64,000 nt of DNA, from contig NZ_AP018498.1 in assembly GCF_003569745.1 (NCBI RefSeq), positions 744,001 to 808,000 of the forward strand, written 5' to 3'. The translations under genes were made by a program, and so were the position numbers. Under the pieces are notes generated by a model, which saw only the letters and a program-made list of their open reading frames with translations, was not told where the DNA came from and ran no database searches. This stretch comes from Altererythrobacter sp. B11. GTDB taxonomy: Bacteria; Pseudomonadota; Alphaproteobacteria; Sphingomonadales; Sphingomonadaceae. This document shows positions 9,209 to 17,490 of this stretch, piece after piece (position 1 is the stretch's first letter; each line of letters opens with the position of its first letter).

Positions 9209-11398
9209 TCAGGTGACCACGGTGAGCTGCAAGGGATCGGAGACCGCGAAGCTGCCGATCTGCCGTACCCACAGGCTGTGCCCGGCATGGCTGGCGGCGA
9301 GTTCGGCCCAGGCCTCCGGCGTGAACTCCAGCACTGGTTCGCCGATTTCCCAGCGGAGCACGGGCGCGCCGGTGTCGCCGAGGCCCACCAGATAACGCTC
9401 CGCCTCTTCGCCCAGCGGCACGTCCACCCCGTCGTTCCAGCCCCACGCCCCGCGCGCGCGGCGGGTCCAGCGCAGCGTGACATGGCCGTTCTCGGTTCGG
9501 CGGAGCGAGGGATGCACCGGGGTGAGCGGACGGAGGAAGAGGCCTGCGTTGACGGTTTCGGACAGCACCGGCTCGGCGTCGGCCAGGCCGATCGCCGCCA
9601 GCACGGGTTGGCTGGAGGTGCTAAGCATGGCCGGGTCGATTACCACCGGGGCGCCGTCCAGCAGGATGAAGGCCGCGCCCGGCGCATGGCCGGCCGCGGC
9701 CTGCGCTTCCGTCCCGCCCCGCCCGCGCAGGAGGCCGCGCAGTTCCCAGCGCCCGCCGCCCAGCGGTAGGGCGGAGGCGAATTGCAGCACCTCGCCGCCG
9801 ATCAGGGCACGGTTGGCGCCATTGGCCAGCATCTCCGGCGAGGCACTCGCCAGTACGAAATCGCCGGAGAGCAATTGCACTTCGCAGCGTGCCGCGCGGT
9901 CGAGCATCATTGCGGCGGAGCCCGCCAGCGGCGTGACCAGCGTGCCGACAAGGCTTCGCGCCGGTCCGCTGACGCCGACCGGCACCAGGTCCGCCCCGCT
10001 CCGCTCATAGAGCGCCGCCCCGGCCCATCCGACGGAGCTGGAGGAGAGGGCAGCGTGGATCGGGCGAGCCTGCCCGTTCCCCTGCCCGTCCCACGGGAGC
10101 TCGAACGCCTGGAGCGCGGTGGGCGTGGCGAGCAGATCGGGTGGCGAGAGGTTCTGCCCCGGGTCTGCCGGGCTGGCGCGGGCCGGCCCCCGCGGCAGGC
10201 GCAGCAGCGCCAGTTCGATGAAGCCGCTGCGCCATTCCCAGCTTTCGATGCGCCAGTGCCCCGCGCGGCCGGGCACGCGCACGACGGCCCCGGGCCGGAG
10301 GGCGGGATCAATCTCCGCCATCCGCCAGGACAGCGTCTCCACACTGCGCCGGGCCCGCTCGGCGGCCGCATTGGCGAGGCGGCGGGCATCGGCGGCGGCC
10401 AGCGCGCCGGGAAATTCGATGAGGCCGGAGCGGCCGGGAAGCGTACGTCCTTCCGCCCGCTGGAGCCCCGCCTGATAATCGCGCGCAATGTCGTAATAGC
10501 GTAGCGCCGCAGGCGCGGTCCGCTCCCCCGCGCGCCGCAGCAGCTGGCCCGAAGCGGCGCCGAAGCTCTCGCCGCCAGGATCGGTGACGGCGGCGGGCAG
10601 CAGCGGCGGCGGCGCGGCAGGCACCGTATCGCCCGCACCGATGGCAAGCGAACCCCCACTGATGCCGCAGGTCAGCGGATAGAGTTGGTCCAATGTCGCC
10701 AGCATGCCGGAGAGCGGCCCGCCTTCGTCGCAGAAACCGGCAAGGCCGCTTAGCGGTCGATCCGCCTTGGGCGGCTGCGGCAGGGCGGCCAGCATATCCA
10801 CCAGCGTGGTCTCGCCCTCGTCGGCGACCACCTCGAAAGTCAGCGCCGGGATGCGGTTGCCGAAGCCGGCGAGCTGCAGCGATTCGAACACGCAATAGGC
10901 CGTGCCGCGAAAGGCGGGGCAGCCGCTGCCGATGGCGGAGGCGATGAGCGGGTCGGGCGCCTGATCGCCATGGCCGGCGTGGACCCGCAGCCCTCCCCCG
11001 ACCTTGAGGTCGCCCGCCGCGCCGCGCAGCAAATTGCCGTCGGCCCAGATGCGCCCCAGCCGAAGGATCGGCCGCGCCGCCAGCGCCACGGCGAAGGATA
11101 CGGAATAGGAATAGGTGGTGACGGTGGGCTGCCCCTTCCCCCCGCCGCTCTTCTCGCGGCTTTCCACCAGATCGGTCGCCCAGATGATCGTCCCCGGCGT
11201 GCGCATGGTGCCGAAGATGCGGGGAATCGGGCTGCCATAGCTGGAGGTGGTGACGGCCAGTTCCTTGAGCCGCGGGCCTTCGCGCTGCCCCGAACCGATC
11301 ACCGCGTGATCGATCTGATTGCCGATCAGCGAGCCGATCGCGCCGCCGAGCGGCCCGCCCAGAACCGTGCCGAGGGCGGTAAGTGCCAAAGTTGCCAT
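9209..11398 (-). CDS. GTA gp15-like host-specificity / tail tip protein
   Basis: A 729-residue phage-tail protein. The N-terminus has a small glycine-rich hydrophobic segment (LGTVLGGPLGGAIGSLIGNQID) followed by the conserved SSYGSPIPRIFGTMRTPGT stretch typical of the gp15/J-like central tail fibre hub. In Rhodobacter capsulatus GTA the equivalent 'megatron' is about 1,300 residues and has a TIM-barrel domain; here the protein is much shorter and I see no barrel in it (compare the gp12 entry). The start at 11398 is chosen because it lies 5 bases after gp14 and precedes the conserved N-terminus; a longer open frame upstream overlaps gp14. It probably recognises the recipient cell and guides DNA entry. 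Confidence 0.88.
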   Translation of the reverse strand: MATLALTALGTVLGGPLGGAIGSLIGNQIDHAVIGSGQREGPRLKELAVTTSSYGSPIPRIFGTMRTPGTIIWATDLVESREKSGGGKGQPTVTTYSYSVSFAVALAARPILRLGRIWADGNLLRGAAGDLKVGGGLRVHAGHGDQAPDPLIASAIGSGCPAFRGTAYCVFESLQLAGFGNRIPALTFEVVADEGETTLVDMLAALPQPPKADRPLSGLAGFCDEGGPLSGMLATLDQLYPLTCGISGGSLAIGAGDTVPAAPPPLLPAAVTDPGGESFGAASGQLLRRAGERTAPAALRYYDIARDYQAGLQRAEGRTLPGRSGLIEFPGALAAADARRLANAAAERARRSVETLSWRMAEIDPALRPGAVVRVPGRAGHWRIESWEWRSGFIELALLRLPRGPARASPADPGQNLSPPDLLATPTALQAFELPWDGQGNGQARPIHAALSSSSVGWAGAALYERSGADLVPVGVSGPARSLVGTLVTPLAGSAAMMLDRAARCEVQLLSGDFVLASASPEMLANGANRALIGGEVLQFASALPLGGGRWELRGLLRGRGGTEAQAAAGHAPGAAFILLDGAPVVIDPAMLSTSSQPVLAAIGLADAEPVLSETVNAGLFLRPLTPVHPSLRRTENGHVTLRWTRRARGAWGWNDGVDVPLGEEAERYLVGLGDTGAPVLRWEIGEPVLEFTPEAWAELAASHAGHSLWVRQIGSFAVSDPLQLTVVT

Positions 11399-11403
11399 TG
11401 TGG

Positions 11404-11817
11404 TTAATCCTCGGAAGAGAGGCGCCAGAGCCGCAGCAGCGGCCGGGCAAGCGGCGCGGGGCTCGCCACCACGCGGCGGAGCCCGGCATGCGCATGAATG
11501 AAGCCGCCTTCGCGGCCGGCGATCAGCAGATGGAATTGCGCCGGGCCGGGTCGTGCGAGAAGGACGTCGCCGGGCTGCGGCGGCCCCGCGCTCTCCACCA
11601 GCCCGACCGCCGGTGCGAGCGGGAGGAAGTCCGCTATGCCGAGCCTGCGCAGCCGATAATCGGGCGTGGGCGGGGGAGTGCGGCCGATGTGGCGCAGCGC
11701 GGTGTCCACCACACCGATGCAGTCGAGCCCCGTCTCCGGATGGCGGCCATGGAGGCGGAAGGGGGCACCGATCAACTGCGCCGCCGCGTCGGCCAGCGCC
11801 AGCCCCGGCGCGCTCAT
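11404..11817 (-). CDS. GTA gp14-like NlpC/P60 peptidoglycan peptidase
   Basis: A 137-residue cell-wall peptidase that would sit at the tail tip and open the recipient's peptidoglycan during DNA delivery. The NlpC/P60 catalytic Cys is Cys33 in GLDCIG, and the His is in the QFHLLIA region or the HAHAG motif. In GTAs and lambda-like phages this gene always lies between the gp13 hub and gp15, as here. Its ATG overlaps the gp13 stop by 4 bases. The length is normal for GTA peptidases. Confidence 0.9.
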   Translation of the reverse strand: MSAPGLALADAAAQLIGAPFRLHGRHPETGLDCIGVVDTALRHIGRTPPPTPDYRLRRLGIADFLPLAPAVGLVESAGPPQPGDVLLARPGPAQFHLLIAGREGGFIHAHAGLRRVVASPAPLARPLLRLWRLSSED

Positions 11818-12641
11818 GCGCCGGCCGTGGGATAGCGGGCCAGCAGATCATTGCCGGGCAGGAAGGGCTCGCCCTGAAAATTCACCGAATTGGCAAAACG
11901 GCTGCGGCAGGTGGCGAAGGTGTGGTCGCAGCCTTCGCGCAGCAGGGCGCGCGTGCCCGCAGGAATGATCGCATCCGCCCCGCCCTCGACCCCGAGCCGG
12001 TCCCCCGCCGCTCCGGCAATGTCCAGCGTCAGCCCCGGCAGCGGCCCATCCAGCCAGCGGAGGGTTCCGCCGTCGAACGCCGCGGTGGCCCCGGCGCCGA
12101 TGCCGGCAAAGCACAGCTCGCCGCTCTCGGCGTCCATTTCCGCGAGCGTAGCCTCATGCGTGAAGCGCGCGACGCTGAGATGGCAGCCGGGGCCGCAGAA
12201 CTCCGCTCGGCAGGTGGGCGAGGTGCGTGGCACCACATCCCGTTCCAGCTCCGCCTTGGCGGAGCGCAGCTCGGCATCGAAGCGCCCTGCGTCCTCGGTC
12301 ACCTCGCCCACCGTGCCGCGATAGAGCGCGGCGCGCTCGAGGCTCTCCCAGTCCACCAGCCCGATCTCCACGCCGGCCCCGTCGAAGCGACCGGCCGCGA
12401 GATCGGGGGCGGAGATGGACTCATGCGTCAGCGCCCCGCTCACCTCCGCGCTGTCCAGCTCCAGTCCGGCGGTCAGGCGGATCGCCGAAGGCAGCATGCC
12501 CGGCGCGGCACGGTGCAGCACGCCGTCGAACCACAGGTCGCGGTCATGGGCGGTGAAGCCGAGCGTCACCCCGTCGCGCCGCATCACGCGCCACCAGGTG
12601 GTGACGGTCTCCAGTTCCGTGGCGAAAAAGGTCCGGCTCAT
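11814..12641 (-). CDS. GTA gp13-like hub protein (DUF2163)
   Basis: This 275-residue protein matches the DUF2163 / BR0599 family of tail hub proteins, related to lambda gpL. Family landmarks are the N-terminal WWRVMRRDGVTLGFTAHDRDL and the C-terminal cysteine set in RAEFCGPGC and CDHTFATCRSRF. Hub proteins of this type can bind an iron-sulfur cluster through C-terminal cysteines, and at least four are retained here. It overlaps gp12 and gp14 by 4 bases each, showing tight translational coupling. Confidence 0.9.
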   Translation of the reverse strand: MSRTFFATELETVTTWWRVMRRDGVTLGFTAHDRDLWFDGVLHRAAPGMLPSAIRLTAGLELDSAEVSGALTHESISAPDLAAGRFDGAGVEIGLVDWESLERAALYRGTVGEVTEDAGRFDAELRSAKAELERDVVPRTSPTCRAEFCGPGCHLSVARFTHEATLAEMDAESGELCFAGIGAGATAAFDGGTLRWLDGPLPGLTLDIAGAAGDRLGVEGGADAIIPAGTRALLREGCDHTFATCRSRFANSVNFQGEPFLPGNDLLARYPTAGA

Positions 12642-14962
12642 ACCGCCTCGCGCAATTCGATCAGGGGGACAGACGGCGCCTCGCCCGCGGCGAAGGCGGC
12701 GGCGGTGATGTCCAGCCGGTCCTCCTCGAACCGCACGGGCACGTCGAACAGAAAGCCGGCGGTGATCGCTGCCCCGGCGGGGGGCGCGGCGGAGAAGGTG
12801 ATCCAGCCGCCGTCATGCAGCGTCCAGGCGAGCGCCGGCTGGCCGCCCACGGCGATGCGGATCGTGCCCGGCCGGGGGCGCGTGATGATCCGCTGCTGCG
12901 CCTCCTCCCCTTCGCCATAGAGCTTCACCAGCCGGAAACTGGCGGTCAGCCCGTCGCCCGTGCCGATGCGCTGGTCCAGCATGGTGGACGCGCCGATCAT
13001 GCCGTTGGAGCTGAAGTCGAACGGATCGGACAGGCGGAAGCCGCGTGCCGCCCCCCGCCGGGCGCGGAAGAAGGCGATCAGCACCGCCAGTTCCTCTTCG
13101 GAGCGGATGCCGGGGCCGACATCGAAGCGCAGCCGCGCATCGGCCCACAGGCTGTTGCGCCGTTCGTGCCCGGATGCCGTGACGGCGATCGTGGTGGAAA
13201 ATTCCGGGCTCACCCCGGTCTCGCGGCCCAGCGCGAGCGGGTAGGGCACATCGTCGAAGGCTTGCATGGTCTCATCATCCTGCGTGGGGGCGAGGCGGGT
13301 GTATCCGTCGCGGCAGACCTGCGGCAGCGCCCAGAGGAACAGGCGGCCGACGCCGCGCGCCGCCGCTTCCTCCAGCCCCGCGTCGATCCGCCGCCAGAAC
13401 GGATCCGCATCGGCGGCATTCAGCACGAAGCCGGCGAGGTAATCCTGCGCCTCCAGCGGATAGGAAAGCCGATCCTGCACGAAGCGATAGGCTGCGCGCC
13501 GCGCCGCCTCCGCGCCCGCCGTGAGCCAGTCGTAATCCTCCAGCTGCAGCCGGTCGAAGGCCGGCCAGGCCCAGCCGGGCGGCAGGTTGGCGCGGTGGAG
13601 TTCGGGCATGTCCGCCGCCAGAATGGTGGGCGTGAAGGTCAGCAGGTGCAGCCGGGCGGGGCCACCCGCTTCGGCGCGCACGGCGGCGGCCAGTGCGGCG
13701 GTGGATTGAGCCAGACAGTCGCCCGCGCGGTCGAGCAGCGCGATCTGCGCACTATCCAGCAGCCCGCGCATATCGGTGATGGCCGGCGCATCGGGGCCCA
13801 GCGCGGCGCGCGCCGCCGCGTCATACAGGCAGATCCGGCCGTCGCCCGTCACCCACCACCACGGCTCGCCAATCTGGAAGTGCACCGGCAGGCCCGCCTC
13901 GCGCAGCAGGGCGGTGAACCGCCGCGCCACCGCCTGCAGCCATGCCATGGCGCCGGCATTGGCGGGCGAGAGCAGGGCGGAGGGCGGATCCCAGCCGGTG
14001 CGCGCGGCTTCCCCGTCATGCGTGCGCTGCTGCCAGTCCTCGGGGCAATGCTCGGCGAACAGTTCGTAGGAGAGCGAGCAGATCACCTCCATCCCGGCAT
14101 CCCGCGCGGCGGTGAAGAAGCTGCGGTGCCATTCCTCGGCCGGGCGGCACAGCGTGCCCGCGCCTTCCGCCAGCAGCGCCGCGCCTTGTGGGGCGAGGCG
14201 GAAGAAATGGCTCATGCCCACATAGTGCAGGATGCTGCCGCGATAGCCGAGCCAGCGCAGTGTGCGCAGCAGGCGGGCGGGTGTCTGATTGTAACAATCG
14301 TCATAGGCGGTCGCCATGCCCACATCGTGCGGCGGCAGGAGCGCATCGCCGATGGTCAGCAGCGGCCGGTCGCCCTCGCAGGCGATTTCGCTCAGTTCCA
14401 CCCAGCCGTTGACGCGCGCGGCCAGCAGGGCCGTGCTGCCGCGCACATGGCCCGGCGGCGTGAGCGAGATGAACATGCGGTCGATATCCGCCGGGTGGAC
14501 CGGATCGCCGTCTCCCTCCCAGCCGTCGGCGAGGGCGGAGAAGGGCAGCGCGATCCTTGCATCCTCGGGGCTGCCCGTCGCGTAGTTCCACAGGCGGACA
14601 TACCAGGCGCGCGGCTGCCCCGCGGCATCGCGGCCTTCCACCGTCAGCGTCGGCCCGTTCACGGCATCGAGCGGCAGCACGCCGGCGCACCGCCAGCGGA
14701 AGCGCAGCGTCGTCCGCGCGTAATCGCGATCGGTGTCATAGGCGAGCAGCGGGTGGCTCCACCGGTCCGCGCTGTCCCAGATCAGCCCGGCGAGCGCGCC
14801 CTGCCGGTGGAACTCCACCTCCACGCGCAGCGAATCCGCGCCCGTGGTGACGACGCTGGCCATTTCCGGGCGGGGGAAATCCACCGTCCAGAAACGGGGA
14901 TCGAACCGTTGGATGAAATCGGTCTGCTGTCCGTCGCGCCTCTGCGCCAGCCAGAATGCCAT
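12638..14962 (-). CDS. GTA gp12-like distal tail protein with large N-terminal barrel-like extension
   Basis: The last ~205 residues (about 568-774) are DUF2460/TIGR02217, the distal tail protein family; typical landmarks are VSPEFSTTIAVTASGHERRN and RGFRLSDPFDF. In R. capsulatus GTA this protein is only about 200 residues. Here about 560 residues precede it. The extension starts with a beta-rich part and continues, at roughly residues 215-550, as alternating strands and helices like a TIM barrel, with acidic strand ends such as QIGEPWWW (around 363) and LQLEDYDW (around 472). The extension resembles domains annotated as non-contractile tail sheath or glycosidase-like in sphingomonad tail genes. 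It may bind or cleave surface polysaccharide. It overlaps gp13 by 4 bases. Confidence 0.85.
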   Translation of the reverse strand: MAFWLAQRRDGQQTDFIQRFDPRFWTVDFPRPEMASVVTTGADSLRVEVEFHRQGALAGLIWDSADRWSHPLLAYDTDRDYARTTLRFRWRCAGVLPLDAVNGPTLTVEGRDAAGQPRAWYVRLWNYATGSPEDARIALPFSALADGWEGDGDPVHPADIDRMFISLTPPGHVRGSTALLAARVNGWVELSEIACEGDRPLLTIGDALLPPHDVGMATAYDDCYNQTPARLLRTLRWLGYRGSILHYVGMSHFFRLAPQGAALLAEGAGTLCRPAEEWHRSFFTAARDAGMEVICSLSYELFAEHCPEDWQQRTHDGEAARTGWDPPSALLSPANAGAMAWLQAVARRFTALLREAGLPVHFQIGEPWWWVTGDGRICLYDAAARAALGPDAPAITDMRGLLDSAQIALLDRAGDCLAQSTAALAAAVRAEAGGPARLHLLTFTPTILAADMPELHRANLPPGWAWPAFDRLQLEDYDWLTAGAEAARRAAYRFVQDRLSYPLEAQDYLAGFVLNAADADPFWRRIDAGLEEAAARGVGRLFLWALPQVCRDGYTRLAPTQDDETMQAFDDVPYPLALGRETGVSPEFSTTIAVTASGHERRNSLWADARLRFDVGPGIRSEEELAVLIAFFRARRGAARGFRLSDPFDFSSNGMIGASTMLDQRIGTGDGLTASFRLVKLYGEGEEAQQRIITRPRPGTIRIAVGGQPALAWTLHDGGWITFSAAPPAGAAITAGFLFDVPVRFEEDRLDITAAAFAAGEAPSVPLIELREAV

Positions 14963-14973
14963 GGTGCTGCTCC

Positions 14974-15540
14974 CTAGAAATCGCGCAGCGCGCGGCGGAC
15001 GGAACTCGCCACCTGCCGGGCGCTGCGCTGCAGGGCCGCCGGGGCGGCGGTGCCTTTCGGCGCGGCGAGGCGGATGGAAACCTGCACGTCGCGCCCACGC
15101 GCCGCTGGCGCCTCCACCCGGCCGGCGGAGGTGGGCACGAACAGTTCCGGCCCCCGCTCGCCCACCACATAGGCGCTCCCGGGTGATACCGGCCCGCCCG
15201 TGGCACGGCCCGGCAGCCCCAGCAGCGCGCCCAGCGCACCGCTCAGCACCGCGCCCGCGCCGCCGCCGCCGGTGGGTGAGAACAGCCCGCCCAGCCCGGC
15301 CTTCAGCGCCTCTGCCGCGATCTGGTCCATGGTCTGGATGGCGGTGCGCTTCAGCTCGTCAAAGCCCAGCCCGCCGCGCCGGATGGCGGAAAGCAGCCCG
15401 GATTCCAGCACATTGCCCGCACGGGCGAAGCCATCCACCAGCGTGCTGTCCAGCGCGCCGCGCATGGTTTCCATGTCGGCGCGGAAGCCATCGGTGGTGG
15501 CGCGCACGTCCACCAGCAGGGTCTCGATCTCGTCATCCAT
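14974..15540 (-). CDS. GTA gp11-like short tail tape-measure protein
   Basis: A 188-residue protein. The N-terminal part is helical (RATTDGFRADMETMRGALDS) and is followed by a Gly/Ala-rich hydrophobic centre and the GERGPELFVPTSAGRV motif, which is a common C-terminal signature of phage tape-measure proteins. GTA tape measures are unusually short because the tail is short, so the length is normal. The start overlaps the end of the gp10-like gene by 8 bases. The tape measure sets tail length and is ejected ahead of DNA. Confidence 0.85.
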   Translation of the reverse strand: MDDEIETLLVDVRATTDGFRADMETMRGALDSTLVDGFARAGNVLESGLLSAIRRGGLGFDELKRTAIQTMDQIAAEALKAGLGGLFSPTGGGGAGAVLSGALGALLGLPGRATGGPVSPGSAYVVGERGPELFVPTSAGRVEAPAARGRDVQVSIRLAAPKGTAAPAALQRSARQVASSVRRALRDF

Positions 15541-15850
15541 CGCTTTCGCGCTCCATCAGGCGGTGCATCTCGCCGCGGGTCAGCGGGTCGGCTGGGGAAG
15601 CCGGCGGGGCCAGCACGGCGGCGATTTCCGCCGGGGTGGCGGCCCAGAAATCCGCCACCCGCCAGCCCAGCGTGCGCGGCACGATACCGGCCAGCCGCAG
15701 CTGCCCCGCCCCGGCGCGCTCCACCAGCGCGAACAGCGGCCCCAGCTCTTCCTCCGCCGCGACCAGGGCAGTGAAGCTGGGGCGCAGCAGGCGTTCGGTT
15801 CCGGCGAGCATGATCGCCGCTTCGCCCCGCAGGGGGTTCGCCCCGCTCAT
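15533..15850 (-). CDS. GTA gp10 / tail assembly chaperone fusion
   Basis: A 105-residue protein with two parts. Residues 1-55 (NPLRGEAAIMLAGTERLLRPSF through EEELGPLFALVERAG) look like the first half of GTA-gp10. Residues 56-105 (LGWRVADFWAATPAEIAAVL and PLTRGEMHRLMERE) look like the small tail assembly chaperone family that follows gp10 in R. capsulatus GTA as a separate gene. The parts are in one frame with no stop between, so the gene is either a natural fusion or an in-frame deletion that joined gp10 to its neighbour. It overlaps gp9 by 4 bases. Both families act in tail tube assembly on the tape measure. Confidence 0.72.
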   Translation of the reverse strand: MSGANPLRGEAAIMLAGTERLLRPSFTALVAAEEELGPLFALVERAGAGQLRLAGIVPRTLGWRVADFWAATPAEIAAVLAPPASPADPLTRGEMHRLMERESDG

Positions 15851-16254
15851 GCCGGGGCCACCGCGCCGGAGCTTTCCAGCTGCAGCGTATAATTGCGCTC
15901 GCCGTTGAAATCGCCGGCATAGTCCAGTCGCTGCACCAGAAAGCGGCCGCGCAGCTTCTCGCCATCCTCGAAGGACAGTTCGTAATCGTCCAGCGTGCCG
16001 GCCAGCGCATGGCCGCGCAGTGCGCCCTCGGCCTCGCTGCCCAGAAAGATGCCCGCCGCGCTGACCGAGACGGAGCGCGTGCCGGCGCCCGAAAGCAGTT
16101 CGCGCCAGCCGCCCGATTGCTTGTGGGTGACGACCACCGGATCGCCATTGATGGACATCTGCGTGGTCCGCAGCCCGGCCACGGTGCGATAGACGGGCGG
16201 TGCGCCGCCATCGCCGATCTTGAGGAGGAAGGCAGAGCCCTTCTGCGCGGTCAT
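15847..16254 (-). CDS. GTA gp9-like major tail tube protein (TP901-1 family)
   Basis: A 135-residue tail tube protein. It starts TAQKGSAFLLKIGD, runs through LRTTQMSINGDPVVVTHKQS and ends in the typical DYAGDFNGERNYTLQLESSG, all hallmarks of the TP901-1 major tail protein family as seen in GTAs. Stacked hexamers of this protein form the tail tube through which DNA passes. It follows gp8 after 29 bases and overlaps the gp10-like gene by 4. Confidence 0.92.
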   Translation of the reverse strand: MTAQKGSAFLLKIGDGGAPPVYRTVAGLRTTQMSINGDPVVVTHKQSGGWRELLSGAGTRSVSVSAAGIFLGSEAEGALRGHALAGTLDDYELSFEDGEKLRGRFLVQRLDYAGDFNGERNYTLQLESSGAVAPA

Positions 16255-16283
16255 CGGATCATCTCCACAGTATCAAGGGGGGA

Positions 16284-16676
16284 TCAGGGGTGGGAAAGCA
16301 GGCGGAAGCGATATTCGATCAGCACCGCGCGGATATTGCCCGGCCGCCGTTCGGCCCGGCCGCGCAGGAAGGTGCAGCTGGCGATGGCGAAGCCGGGCTG
16401 GATTGGCGGCATGGCCTCGATCCGCATCTCGATGGCGTGCACGGCCTCGGCACAGGCGGCGGGGTCGTCGCCCCGGCAGTGCAGTTCCAGCGCCAGACGC
16501 ACTTCGCGCCCGCAGCGGTCCTTGGTGCCCCAGTCGGTGCTCGCGCTGGCGGCGATGCCCAGCCAGGGCGCGGCGGCGCGCAGGGGTGCCTCCTCTTCTA
16601 CCGTATTCACGCGGGCGGAGAGGGCGGGGTCGGCGCGCAGCCATTCGATCAGCGCGGTGCGCAGGTCAGTTTCCAT
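16284..16676 (-). CDS. GTA gp8-like tail terminator / completion protein (DUF3168)
   Basis: A 130-residue DUF3168 protein (TDLRTALIEWLRADPALSARVN at the start, CTFLRGRAERRPGNIRAVLI near the end). In GTAs and siphoviruses this family caps the tail tube where it joins the neck. The start at 16676 is used because the conserved N-terminus begins there; the longer open frame upstream overlaps other genes and lacks similarity. It overlaps the small gp7-position gene by 11 bases. Confidence 0.87.
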   Translation of the reverse strand: METDLRTALIEWLRADPALSARVNTVEEEAPLRAAAPWLGIAASASTDWGTKDRCGREVRLALELHCRGDDPAACAEAVHAIEMRIEAMPPIQPGFAIASCTFLRGRAERRPGNIRAVLIEYRFRLLSHP

Positions 16677-16851
16677 CGCGGGGGCTCCTTGCGGGCAGCG
16701 GCCACAGCAGGCGGGCCATGCGCCAGCGGGCGGGATCGGCGCGGCGGGCGCGCAGCGCGGCTTCGGCATGCGCTGCGGCCAGAGTGCGGGCGCGGGCGGC
16801 GATCCGGGCGGCGAAGCCTGCCCGATCGGGCGGGCGGGCGGTGATCGTCAT
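16666..16851 (-). CDS. Small basic protein in the gp7 (head closure) position
   Basis: A 61-residue, arginine- and alanine-rich helical protein (TITARPPDRAGFAARIAARA...). It sits exactly where the head-tail adaptor or head-closure gene gp7 is found in GTAs, but is only about half the usual length. The case for a real gene is position and coupling: its ATG overlaps the gp6 stop codon by 4 bases (ATGA) and its end overlaps the gp8 start by 11 bases, like the other junctions of the cluster. I cannot confirm homology to gp7 by eye. It could be a degenerate or minimal neck protein. Confidence 0.55.
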   Translation of the reverse strand: MTITARPPDRAGFAARIAARARTLAAAHAEAALRARRADPARWRMARLLWPLPARSPRDGN

Positions 16852-17396
16852 GCCAGACGCAGCGCGCGCCAGGGCCGCCACAGCGCCGCCACGGTGGTGG
16901 GCGGCAGGGCTGCCGGATCGTCGCTCTCCCGCGCGGCGAAGAGATGCGCGGCCAGCCGTAGCATGCCGTGGCGCAACCCCTCCGGCAGGGCAGTCCAGCC
17001 GGCGGCCAGCCCGGCGGTGAAGCGCACCGCCAGCAGCGGGGCGGTAGGGGCGCGCAGCAGGCGCACCAGCCCACCGCCTTCGGCATCGAGGTCGATCTCG
17101 TAATCCGCAGGCGGCAGGGGCGTGCGCGTGCCGTCGGCGGCGCAGGCCTCCACCGCCTCGATCGCCTGCACCGGGCGGGTGCGCAGGCGCTGCCAGCGGG
17201 CGGCGGCGGGGATCAGCTCCTCGCAGCGCGCCTGCAGCGGCATGGCGCCGGTATAGGCCTCGCACACCTCCAGCGTGGTGGCGAGCAGCGCGGCCAGCGC
17301 CGCATCTTCATGCGCGGTGGTAATGGCGAGCCACGCCTTCAGCTCGTCGAGCGCCACGCCGGCCAGCGCGGGGGGCTCCAGGATTGCCCGCTTCAT
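16848..17396 (-). CDS. GTA gp6-like head-tail connector
   Basis: A 182-residue neck protein. The N-terminus LAGVALDELKAWLAITTAHEDAAL is the signature of the GTA-gp6 / phage connector (QLRG-like) family. A beta domain follows (DYEIDLDAEGGGLVRLL), then a helical end. Dodecamers of this family attach below the portal. The start at 17396 is preferred over one 11 codons upstream because similarity begins with KRAILEPPALAGV. A 94-base gap separates it from the capsid gene. Confidence 0.88.
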   Translation of the reverse strand: MKRAILEPPALAGVALDELKAWLAITTAHEDAALAALLATTLEVCEAYTGAMPLQARCEELIPAAARWQRLRTRPVQAIEAVEACAADGTRTPLPPADYEIDLDAEGGGLVRLLRAPTAPLLAVRFTAGLAAGWTALPEGLRHGMLRLAAHLFAARESDDPAALPPTTVAALWRPWRALRLA

Positions 17397-17490
17397 CGCG
17401 GCCTCCGTAGCAAGGGGAAAGGGGCGCACCCGCGCCGCGCCCCGGAGGGGGGACGGGGCAGCGGCGCGGGCACGCGGGGTGGTGCGGCGA

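Noticed and set aside
12815-14977. 720-codon open frame on the plus strand opposite the gp12-like gene
   Set aside because: It mirrors a gene with strong third-position GC; its peptide is Arg/Gly/His-rich without any family pattern. It is an antisense artefact of high GC.
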